Under the pieces are notes generated by a model. The model was not told the origin of the DNA and did not search any database. It worked only from the letters and a program-made list of their open reading frames with translations. Positions 56,721 to 64,000 of a stretch of 64,000 nt of DNA are shown piece by piece (within the stretch, counting starts at the first letter, position 1; every line of letters begins with the position of its first letter). The stretch is taken from the NCBI GenBank assembly GCA_030783905.1, contig JAQAHH010000001.1, positions 1-64,000 on the forward strand, written 5' to 3'. The translations under genes and the position numbers were made by a program. Source of the stretch: Bisgaard Taxon 45. Lineage in GTDB: Bacteria; Pseudomonadota; Gammaproteobacteria; Enterobacterales; Pasteurellaceae.

Positions 56721-56725
56721 GTTGA

Positions 56726-57652
56726 TTATTCCAATACAGATAGCGCGGGGAGCGTCGAGAAACTTTGCGATTTTACCGTTTGATAAAAATCATCGACAAA
56801 TGCTACATTGGCATCAATCGCACGAATTGCCGCATATAAATTACTGTATAAGCCTTGCTTAGTGATTTTACGCGACACCAAATAACCACGATCTAAATAC
56901 GGTTTAGCGGCCCAAAATGGCAGTGCTGCGATCCCCCGCTTACTGGCGACAAGTTGAATAATCGCAATCGTCAATTCGCTGGTACGGCGAGTGGGGTTGA
57001 TCCCTCTCGGGTGTAACACTTTACGCAACAAATCCAACATATCGTCAGGCACGGGATAAGTAATTAGAGTTTGATCAATAAAATCTTCTGGTTCCCAAAT
57101 CTCTTTCGTCGCTAAAGGGTGATCTTTAGCACATAACCCCACCATTTCATAGGAAAACAACGGTTTATGGATAATCCCGGCCGTTTCTTCAATCTCAGAA
57201 ACGACCGCCCAATCGGCACGGTGCGTTAATAACAATCCCACGGGATCGGTATGAAAACCCGAAACAATATCTAATTCCACTAAAGGCCAATTTTGGCGTA
57301 AGGAATCCATGGCCGGCATCAGCCAATCAAAGCAAGTATGGCACTCCACCGCAATACGCAACTCTCCTGCTTCGCCCTGTTTTACTCGAGCGAGATCGCG
57401 CTCGGCTTCCACGACTTTCGGCAAAATTTCATTGGCTAGCTGAATCAGTCGTTCACCCGCAGGCGTAAAATGTAACGGTTGGGTTTTACGTTCAAATAAA
57501 GGGAGACCATACTGGTCTTCCAATAATTTCAACTGGTGAGACAAAGCAGATTGGGTTAAATACACACGTTTTGCCGCTAAAGACACACTGCCGGTTTCTT
57601 TTAACGCCAATAAGGTTTTTAAATGTCGCAGTTCTAAAAAAATGGGTTTCAT
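56726..57652 (-). CDS. metR: LysR-type activator of methionine genes, MetR
   Basis: A 308-residue LysR regulator. The N-terminal HTH (residues 1-65; GSVSLAAKRVYLTQSALSHQLKLLE) and effector domain (VECHTCFDWLMPAM, LITYPVPDDMLDLLRK) match E. coli MetR, which responds to homocysteine and activates metE. It is divergent from metE, as in E. coli, and heads the metR-azlC-azlD unit. Confidence 0.92.
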   Translation of the reverse strand: MKPIFLELRHLKTLLALKETGSVSLAAKRVYLTQSALSHQLKLLEDQYGLPLFERKTQPLHFTPAGERLIQLANEILPKVVEAERDLARVKQGEAGELRIAVECHTCFDWLMPAMDSLRQNWPLVELDIVSGFHTDPVGLLLTHRADWAVVSEIEETAGIIHKPLFSYEMVGLCAKDHPLATKEIWEPEDFIDQTLITYPVPDDMLDLLRKVLHPRGINPTRRTSELTIAIIQLVASKRGIAALPFWAAKPYLDRGYLVSRKITKQGLYSNLYAAIRAIDANVAFVDDFYQTVKSQSFSTLPALSVLE

Positions 57653-57819
57653 TAAAAAGATTCATCGAAATAAGGGGAATAATTGCACATTATCATATAC
57701 CAAAATCCCTATTGGATCACTAAAAGCAAACAAAAGTGCGCTCAATTTTATCAAAATTGCTAAGCGCAACAAGATGTTAGCCCAATCCTATCGAATAGGC
57801 TTAATGGTATTGATGTGTA

Positions 57820-57832
57820 TTAAAAATTTTCA
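57820..57832. promoter_or_regulatory. Candidate MetR site
   Basis: TTAA-AAATT-TTCA differs from the TGAA-N5-TTCA MetR consensus by one base. It lies in the metR-metE divergent region. Confidence 0.5.
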
Positions 57833-57894
57833 TGTTTATTGTGAAAATTATGATATTGCATAATGGCCTAAAATACTTCATTCTATATCCATAC

Positions 57895-57910
57895 AGACGT
57901 TTAGCCGTCT
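57895..57910. promoter_or_regulatory. MetJ operator, two tandem met boxes
   Basis: AGACGTTT-AGCCGTCT: two adjacent 8-mers, each matching the met box AGACGTCT at 7 of 8 positions. Placed 41 bp before the metE start, consistent with repression by MetJ-SAM. Confidence 0.8.
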
Positions 57911-57950
57911 ATTTAGAGAAGAACAACATTAATTTGAGTGAGGTATGACT

Positions 57951-60224
57951 ATGACAACATTTCATGTAGCCGGTTTTCCGCGTGTAGGTGCAAAACGTGA
58001 ACTAAAATTCGCCCAAGAGCGTTATTGGCGTGGCGAAATTGCAGAACAGGATTTATTGGAGATTGCACAAAAATTACGTGAAATCAACTGGAAACATCAA
58101 GCTGCAGCCAACGCCGATTTCGTCGCCGTGGCAGACTTTACATTCTATGATCATATTTTAGATTTACAAGTGGCAACAGGCGCCATTCCAGCCCGTTTCG
58201 GCTTTGATAGCCAAAATTTAAGTTTAAATCAATATTTCCAACTTGCTCGTGGTAACCAAACCCAATTTGCCATTGAAATGACCAAATGGTTCGACACGAA
58301 CTACCACTATTTAGTGCCAGAATTTACCAAAAATACCGAATTTAAAGCCAATCCTGCGCATTACGTTCAACAAATTCGTGAAGCGAAAGCATTAGGTTTG
58401 AAATTCAAACCAACGATCGTTGGTCCATTAACGTTCCTTTGGTTAGGTAAAGAAAAAGGTGAAGCTTTTAATCGTTTTGAATTGCTCGCAAAATTAGTCC
58501 CTGTTTATGTGGATATTCTTAACGCATTAGTCGAAGAAGGCGCGGAATGGATCCAACTTGATGAGCCAGCGTTAGCCGTTGATTTACCAGCAGAATGGGT
58601 AGAAGCATACAAAGCGGTTTACACCACCTTAAAAGAAAAAGTGAACGCAAAATTACTGTTAGCGACTTATTTCGGCTCCGTTGCAGAGCATGCTGATCTG
58701 CTTAAAGCATTACCTGTTGATGGTTTACACATTGATTTAGTCCGTGCGCCAGCACAGCTTGCCGCTTTTGAAGATTACAACAAAGTCCTTTCTGTCGGCG
58801 TGATCGACGGTCGTAACATTTGGCGTGCAAACTTAAACCAAGTGTTAGACGTGGTGGAACCACTCAAAGCAAAATTAGGCGAAAACCTGTGGATTGCACC
58901 AAGTTGCTCACTGCTTCACACCCCATATGATTTAGAAGTAGAAACGCAACTCAAAGCGAACAAACCTGAACTTTATAGCTGGTTAGCATTCACGTTACAA
59001 AAAGTGCAAGAATTACGTGTCATTAAGACCGCACTTGAGCAAGGTCGTGGCGCAGTACAAGCTGAACTTGATGCAAGCCAAGCGGCTGCCGATGCACGCG
59101 CCAACAGTAAAGAAATTCATCGTCCAGAAGTGGCTGAACGTTTAGCCAACTTGCCTGCCGATGCGGACAAACGTAAGTCGCCATTTGCAGAGCGTATTGC
59201 AAAACAAAATGCCTGGTTAAAATTACCATTATTACCAACGACTAATATCGGTTCATTCCCACAAACCGTTGAAATTCGCCAAGCCCGTGCGAAATTCAAG
59301 AAAGGCGAACTCAGTGTGGCAGACTATGAAGCCGCAATGAAAAAAGAAATTGAATTTGTGGTGCGTCGCCAAGAAGAACTTGACCTTGATGTGTTAGTGC
59401 ACGGTGAAGCAGAGCGTAACGACATGGTGGAATATTTCGGTGAGTTACTCGACGGTTTTGCTTTCACTAAATTCGGTTGGGTGCAAAGCTACGGTTCACG
59501 TTGTGTGAAACCACCAGTGATTTACGGTGATGTGGTACGCCCAGAACCAATGACTGTACGTTGGTCGCAATATGCACAAAGCCTCACCAAAAAAGTGATG
59601 AAAGGGATGTTAACAGGTCCAGTAACCATTCTACAATGGTCATTCGTGCGTAACGATATTCCACGCTCAACGGTATGTAAACAAATCGGTGTGGCACTGT
59701 CTGATGAAGTATTAGATTTAGAAAAAGCCGGTATCAAAGTGATTCAAATTGACGAACCTGCGATCCGTGAAGGTTTACCACTTAAACGAGCAGACTGGGA
59801 TGCCTACTTACAATGGGCAGGCGAAGCTTTCCGTTTAAGCTACATGGGGGTACAAGATGATACGCAAATTCACACCCACATGTGTTATTCTGAATTCAAC
59901 GATATCTTACCTGCCATTGCAGGCTTAGATGCCGACGTGATTACCATTGAAACCTCACGTTCAGACATGGAATTATTAACCGCATTCGGTGATTTCAAAT
60001 ATCCAAATGATATTGGTCCAGGGGTGTACGATATCCACAGTCCACGTGTACCAAAAGCAGAAGAAATTGAACGCTTATTGCGTAAAGCATTAAATGTAGT
60101 ACCAAAAGAGCGTTTATGGGTCAACCCAGACTGTGGTTTAAAAACCCGTGGCTGGCCAGAAACCATTGCACAATTAAACGTGATGATGGAAGTAACTAAA
60201 AAATTACGTGCTGAATTAAATTAA
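57951..60224 (+). CDS. metE: Cobalamin-independent methionine synthase
   Basis: A 757-residue zinc enzyme that methylates homocysteine from methyltetrahydropteroyltriglutamate. It has the N-terminal [12 protein letters not shown], the central [17 protein letters not shown], and the zinc ligands in HMCYSEF and [11 protein letters not shown]. The ATG at 57951 has AGG 7 nt upstream, whereas an ATG two codons earlier is too close to it. MetJ and MetR sites lie upstream. Confidence 0.97.
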   Translation: MTTFHVAGFPRVGAKRELKFAQERYWRGEIAEQDLLEIAQKLREINWKHQAAANADFVAVADFTFYDHILDLQVATGAIPARFGFDSQNLSLNQYFQLARGNQTQFAIEMTKWFDTNYHYLVPEFTKNTEFKANPAHYVQQIREAKALGLKFKPTIVGPLTFLWLGKEKGEAFNRFELLAKLVPVYVDILNALVEEGAEWIQLDEPALAVDLPAEWVEAYKAVYTTLKEKVNAKLLLATYFGSVAEHADLLKALPVDGLHIDLVRAPAQLAAFEDYNKVLSVGVIDGRNIWRANLNQVLDVVEPLKAKLGENLWIAPSCSLLHTPYDLEVETQLKANKPELYSWLAFTLQKVQELRVIKTALEQGRGAVQAELDASQAAADARANSKEIHRPEVAERLANLPADADKRKSPFAERIAKQNAWLKLPLLPTTNIGSFPQTVEIRQARAKFKKGELSVADYEAAMKKEIEFVVRRQEELDLDVLVHGEAERNDMVEYFGELLDGFAFTKFGWVQSYGSRCVKPPVIYGDVVRPEPMTVRWSQYAQSLTKKVMKGMLTGPVTILQWSFVRNDIPRSTVCKQIGVALSDEVLDLEKAGIKVIQIDEPAIREGLPLKRADWDAYLQWAGEAFRLSYMGVQDDTQIHTHMCYSEFNDILPAIAGLDADVITIETSRSDMELLTAFGDFKYPNDIGPGVYDIHSPRVPKAEEIERLLRKALNVVPKERLWVNPDCGLKTRGWPETIAQLNVMMEVTKKLRAELN

Positions 60225-60265
60225 TTCACACCGCTTTCTCTCATAACAATAGCAAACCACAACGC

Positions 60266-60296
60266 AACGGCACTTGATTTCAGGTGCCGTTTTTTT
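60266..60296 (+). terminator. Terminator of metE
   Basis: AACGGCAC / GTGCCGTT around a 10-nt loop with a seven-T tail. Confidence 0.88.
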
Positions 60297-60379
60297 ATGC
60301 AACGTAAATTTCATTGACCTTGACACCATTTCTGCCCAAAATACAGGCTATTTTAGACGAATGAAAAGGCAAACACATT

Positions 60380-61417
60380 ATGGACTCAGTGACGCAATTT
60401 GTACTTGGTGCCGCCATACAAGGGGTTGGCATGGGAAAATATCAAGGAAGAAAAGCCTTACTCTATGGTGGGCTACTCGGCACGTTGCCCGATTTGGATG
60501 TGTTTATCCGCTATGCGGATCCGATTTCATCCATGACCTACCACCGTGGATTTAGTCATTCTCTTTTTGTGCTTACTGCATTGGCATTTTGCATCACTTG
60601 GCTGACCTTTAAACGTCACACAAACTTGCCTTTTTCGTTTCGACGGTTATTTATTACCCTCACCCTAGCATTAATTACCCATCCTCTCATTGATGCGATG
60701 ACGGTCTACGGCACCCAACTCTTTTGGCCGATTCCTTCTTCACCCGTGGTGTGGTCCACGGTTTTTGTGATCGATCCGATTTATACGTTACCGCTGATTT
60801 TTACATGCCTTTGGGCATATTGGCGCAAGCTAGATCCTCGTGCAATACGTTATCTTTTTACTGCTTTATTGTTTGGTTGCGCCTATTTTGCAGTAGGCTT
60901 TATGAGTCGGGCATATCATGAACATCGGTTCGAAACTGTTTTAACACAGCAAGGGATTGAAGTGGATGACGTGTTAGCAACCCCGACGCCCTTTAATATC
61001 ATTCTGTGGCGTGTGATTGCCAAAGATAAACAGGGCAACTTATATGATGCGGTCAGTGGTTGGTTAGATAAAAATGCACCTGAATTTATCAAAATCCCGT
61101 TAAATCAAGCACTCAAAAATAAGGTTATTGCGACGTCACCACAACTGCAGCGTTTTGAATGGTTCACTTCCAATTGGGTGCATTATGAACAAATTGGTAA
61201 TCAATTAGTGGCGAGCGATACACGAATGGGGCTCGCTGGGCAATTTAATTTCCGCTTTATTGTGGCAGAAAAACAGCAAGGTGAATGGCAAGCCATACTG
61301 CCGAAAGCTTACCCAACCATCAAAAGTCATTTAAATAAGCACATTCTGCTCATCTTCTGGCACCGTATTTGGTCAGATAAGACACCGCTCCCTCTAGCAG
61401 AATGGGCTAAGCGCTGA
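60380..61417 (+). CDS. YdjM/YbcI-family metal-dependent membrane hydrolase
   Basis: A 345-residue membrane protein of family DUF457. The N-terminal MDSVTQFVLGAAIQGV and GTLPDLDVFIRYADP with HRGFSHSLFVL carry the Asp/His cluster of the YdjM group, named for metal-dependent hydrolases. Several helices follow, then a soluble C-terminal domain. Function unproven. E. coli ydjM is LexA-controlled; no matching LexA box is seen here. Confidence 0.8.
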   Translation: MDSVTQFVLGAAIQGVGMGKYQGRKALLYGGLLGTLPDLDVFIRYADPISSMTYHRGFSHSLFVLTALAFCITWLTFKRHTNLPFSFRRLFITLTLALITHPLIDAMTVYGTQLFWPIPSSPVVWSTVFVIDPIYTLPLIFTCLWAYWRKLDPRAIRYLFTALLFGCAYFAVGFMSRAYHEHRFETVLTQQGIEVDDVLATPTPFNIILWRVIAKDKQGNLYDAVSGWLDKNAPEFIKIPLNQALKNKVIATSPQLQRFEWFTSNWVHYEQIGNQLVASDTRMGLAGQFNFRFIVAEKQQGEWQAILPKAYPTIKSHLNKHILLIFWHRIWSDKTPLPLAEWAKR

Positions 61418-61881
61418 CATTCTGTCACAAATAAGGGCAAAGCCATTGCCTTGCCCTTAACTTAGACGCATCCTTGCTAGCCATGTCTTCCTTGCAATAA
61501 GGAATAAACCAAGAGATAACAATAGGTAAAGTTTGATAACACAAGCATCTTTATGTCCTAGCATTTAGTTTCATCAGACAAAAGAATACCAAATAAAAGG
61601 AAGAATAAAGAAAATGACGTTTGGAAACCCATTAAAGAGATGAAAGAGGCAGACTTTTGGCATGAGCCTAGTCGTATCCCATTAATCTATTGAATATAAA
61701 TTAACGTGGCTATCATCATATTATTTTTAATGCGTCAAACGAAAAAATCCCTATTTAGCCTTTATATCAAAATAAATGAATATGATGTATTAACTTGTTT
61801 AAATGCTCTTTGCGAGAGCGAGACGTTTCCTCATTATTCCTCGTTAAATAAAAAGCCATTCATTCTATTGCAGGATAAACC
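61418..61881. other. Gene-poor spacer with a hairpin and a coding remnant
   Basis: A hairpin TAAGGGCAA / TTGCCCTTA (61432-61459) closes the ydjM-like gene. Further on, 61562-61693 is a 43-codon open stretch with no good start codon; its translation (ending EADFWHEPSRIPLIY) looks like a protein C-terminus rather than random sequence. The rest is AT-rich spacer. Confidence 0.5.
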
Positions 61882-62091
61882 CTAATAACGTTCTGGCCAT
61901 ATTTCTTGAACGGGTACACCAATAAAATCCGCAATAATTTTTTCCCCTTTCGGATACTTCCTATCTAATGCATTATTCAATGTTCTTGGGTGTAATCCCG
62001 CTTGAACCGAAAGTTGGGCGAGTGAGCTCCCTTTTTCCTTAATGGCAGCAATAATATATGCGCGATGCATATTCTTTTTACTCTTTTTCAT
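61882..62091 (-). CDS. Ner/Nlp-type phage DNA-binding protein
   Basis: A 69-residue helix-turn-helix protein of the Mu Ner/Nlp family. GSSLAQLSVQAGLHPRTLNNAL is the HTH and a C-terminal FIGVPVQEIWPERY matches the family end. In Mu, Ner represses early genes. AAGGA precedes the ATG. It is divergent from a Mu-type repressor, the arrangement of the Mu immunity region. Confidence 0.8.
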   Translation of the reverse strand: MKKSKKNMHRAYIIAAIKEKGSSLAQLSVQAGLHPRTLNNALDRKYPKGEKIIADFIGVPVQEIWPERY

Positions 62092-62287
62092 TATGTGATA
62101 TCCTTATTACTTAGATTAATACATTTTTTATTAGGTCTGTGAGTAACTAAAAAGAACTATACAATTATTTTTATAGGAACTCAATAGTTCTTTTTAAGAA
62201 AATTTACTTTCTGTTTATAACTAAATATAAATCAATAAGTTAAACACTCACAAAAGTAAACAAATCGAGTTCCTTAGAAGACTTTTT

Positions 62288-62989
62288 ATGCAGAACTATC
62301 AAGAGTGGTTTTCAATAAAAGAACTCATGGAAAAACAGTTATCTTTACCAAAGTCCGACAAAGGCATTGTCAAAAAGGCGGCACGTGAAGGGTGGAAAAA
62401 GCGTCAAAGACAAGGGGTAAAAGGTAAAACCTTTGAATATCATTATGCATCCTTCCCTATTACAGTCCAACAACAGCTTGGGGTATATCAACCCAAACAT
62501 CAAAACGATATACCCCATTCTCAAGTGAATGAACCGCCTAGTTGCTACACTACTGATGTGTCTAGTGTTGAACAGACACAAATAGCAGAGCAAATTCAGA
62601 TCCCCTTTTATGCCTGTTTCAGCGCATTTAATTCTTCTGCAAAAGCAGACAAACACATCACATTAATGAGAGACGAGTTAACGGTAAGAGGCATAACAAC
62701 AGATAAACTCTTTTTTGTCAGTGCTACTGGCGATAGCATGATGCCAACTATCCAACATGGTGATTTGATTCTGATTAATTGTGATGTAAACAGTGCAAAA
62801 GAGGAAGGTATTTATGTGATACGTTCAGGTAAACAAATTTGGATTAAGCGTATTCAAGGGTTACCCAATGGTATCCGCCTCATGAGTGATAATAAAACGC
62901 TTTATCCCCCTATTGACCTCTCCTTTGAACAATACCACACACTTGAGATCATAGGTAAAGTGGTTTTTATTGGCCACCACTTAATTTAG
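62288..62989 (+). CDS. Mu-type repressor with S24 peptidase domain
   Basis: A 233-residue phage repressor. The N-terminus (about 1-65; WFSIKELMEKQL, KAAREGWKKRQRQGVKG) is a Mu-type DNA-binding domain; the C-terminal part is a LexA-like S24 peptidase with the Ser in ATGDSMMPTI and Lys in WIKRIQG. It may self-cleave on DNA damage. It pairs with the divergent Ner protein, but no other phage gene lies in the window. Confidence 0.85.
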   Translation: MQNYQEWFSIKELMEKQLSLPKSDKGIVKKAAREGWKKRQRQGVKGKTFEYHYASFPITVQQQLGVYQPKHQNDIPHSQVNEPPSCYTTDVSSVEQTQIAEQIQIPFYACFSAFNSSAKADKHITLMRDELTVRGITTDKLFFVSATGDSMMPTIQHGDLILINCDVNSAKEEGIYVIRSGKQIWIKRIQGLPNGIRLMSDNKTLYPPIDLSFEQYHTLEIIGKVVFIGHHLI

Positions 62990-63031
62990 TGACATTAAAA
63001 AATCACATCAAGCGGTTAACTCATACACATA

Positions 63032-63061
63032 AAAAAGTGCGGTCATTTGACCGCACTTTTT
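63032..63061. terminator. Terminator from an inverted uptake-sequence pair, repressor/pgi
   Basis: AAAAAGTGCGGTCA / TGACCGCACTTTTT with a 2-nt loop; each arm contains the AAGTGCGGT uptake core. It lies between the convergent repressor gene and pgi. Confidence 0.88.
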
Positions 63062-63079
63062 GCTTATTATCTTATTTGC

Positions 63080-64000
63080 TTAACGCCATTTTTTATATTG
63101 ATTAATTAAGCCATTGGTTGAACTATCATGACTTGTAATCGTTTCACTATTGGTTAACTCTGGCAAAATACGATTGGCTAATTGTTTACCCAATTCAACG
63201 CCCCATTGATCGAAGCTATAAATATTGAAAAGAATCCCTTGCACAAAAATTTTGTGTTCATAGATCGCAATTAATGCGCCTAATGTGAATGGGGTAATTT
63301 TTTGTACTAAAATCGAATTGGTTGGTTTGTTACCTGTAAACACTTTAAATGGCACCACATCTTTCACATCATCTAAATTTTTTCCTGCTTTGACAAATTC
63401 CGCTTCAACTTCTTCTTTCGTCTTACCAAAAGCAAGTGCTTCAGTTTGAGCAAAGAAATTAGATAATAATTTTTCGTGATGATCCGCTAATCGATTGTGC
63501 GTTTGCGCAGGCGCAATAAAATCACAAGGGACTAATGTCGTGCCTTGGTGAATTAATTGATAGAAGGCATGTTGACCATTGGTACCAGGTTCGCCCCAAA
63601 TAATAGGTCCAGTTTGGTAATTATCAATGACCTGACCATTACGATCCACATATTTACCATTTGACTCCATATTGCCTTGTTGGAAATAAGCTGCAAAACG
63701 ATGTAAATATTGATCATAAGGTAAAATCGCTTCAGTTTGTGCACCTAAGAAACTGGTGTTCCATAATCCAATTAATGCTAATGTAATCGGAATATTTTGT
63801 TCAATCGGTGCGTGACGGAAATGTTTATCCATTTCATGGGCACCGGTTAAAAGCGCTTCAAAATTATCAAAGCCAATTGAAAGTGCAATAGATAAACCAA
63901 TGGATGACCATAATGAGTAACGACCACCAACCCAATCCCAGAATACAAACATGTTTTCTGTATCAATACCAAAATCAGCAACCGCTTTGCTATTTGTCGA
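63080..64000 (-). CDS. pgi: Glucose-6-phosphate isomerase, 3' part
   Basis: The C-terminal 306 or so residues of Pgi, open to the right edge, so the 5' part is outside the window. Visible motifs are [61 protein letters not shown] with the catalytic region, and [13 protein letters not shown]. It interconverts glucose-6-phosphate and fructose-6-phosphate. Confidence 0.97.
   Translation of the reverse strand, partial: STNSKAVADFGIDTENMFVFWDWVGGRYSLWSSIGLSIALSIGFDNFEALLTGAHEMDKHFRHAPIEQNIPITLALIGLWNTSFLGAQTEAILPYDQYLHRFAAYFQQGNMESNGKYVDRNGQVIDNYQTGPIIWGEPGTNGQHAFYQLIHQGTTLVPCDFIAPAQTHNRLADHHEKLLSNFFAQTEALAFGKTKEEVEAEFVKAGKNLDDVKDVVPFKVFTGNKPTNSILVQKITPFTLGALIAIYEHKIFVQGILFNIYSFDQWGVELGKQLANRILPELTNSETITSHDSSTNGLINQYKKWR

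Noticed and set aside
60330..60375. LexA box before the YdjM-like gene (CTG...CAG)
   Set aside because: The half-sites are 15 rather than 16 bp overall and the flanking bases do not match.

Overview
The window is a chromosomal segment of a gammaproteobacterium of the family Pasteurellaceae, most likely Pasteurella multocida or a close relative. The 9-base uptake signal AAGTGCGGT and its complement recur throughout, often as inverted pairs that double as terminators. Base composition is moderately AT-rich, and many proteins closely resemble their E. coli and Haemophilus influenzae counterparts. These calls were made by reading the sequence; no database search was run.

Layout. 1-2420: a tRNA-Arg/His/Pro cluster running into an rRNA-type boxA leader at the left edge, preceded by wzzE and wecA. 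2550-13230: housekeeping genes (hemL, an EamA exporter, glnD, map, erpA, yacL, mrcB, a DyP peroxidase, pepE). 13464-21486: a Fur-box-preceded iron uptake operon with an FTR1 permease, P19/Tpd periplasmic protein, DUF2318 Fe-S membrane protein, two FtsX-like permeases, an ATPase, a thioredoxin-like lipoprotein and a cytochrome c. 21546-29349: a T4 endonuclease V homologue, ycgL, minC without minDE, a repeat lipoprotein, sixA, and the conserved rlmE-ftsH-folP-glmM block. 29520-35436: PhoB boxes and pstSCAB-phoBR without phoU.

35486-47673 is an accessory island between phoR and uvrB. It holds a tandem AAA+ ATPase, a HAD nucleotidase gene broken by an in-frame TGA, an IS200-type element, an AT-rich GmrSD-like DUF262/DUF1524 protein, a decayed PP2C copy, a PD-(D/E)XK nuclease with a partner, an intact PP2C phosphatase, a Sir2-family protein, an FtsK-gamma/LRR fusion, a WYL regulator and a TPR protein. 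A 19-bp palindrome (half-site TGCGACA, 5-bp spacer) sits at the AAA/HAD divergent promoter and before the FtsK-gamma/LRR gene, with a weaker copy before the nuclease gene. This suggests one regulon, plausibly controlled by the WYL protein, and it is the best candidate here for an undescribed stress or defence system.

47686-64000: uvrB, a DnaA-box palindrome, tRNA-Asn, a YrbG-type antiporter, zevBA, a gene-free stretch with a possible sRNA, ettA, azlCD-metR divergent from metE (MetJ and MetR sites between), a YdjM-like membrane protein, an orphan Mu-type Ner/repressor pair, and the 3' part of pgi running off the right edge.
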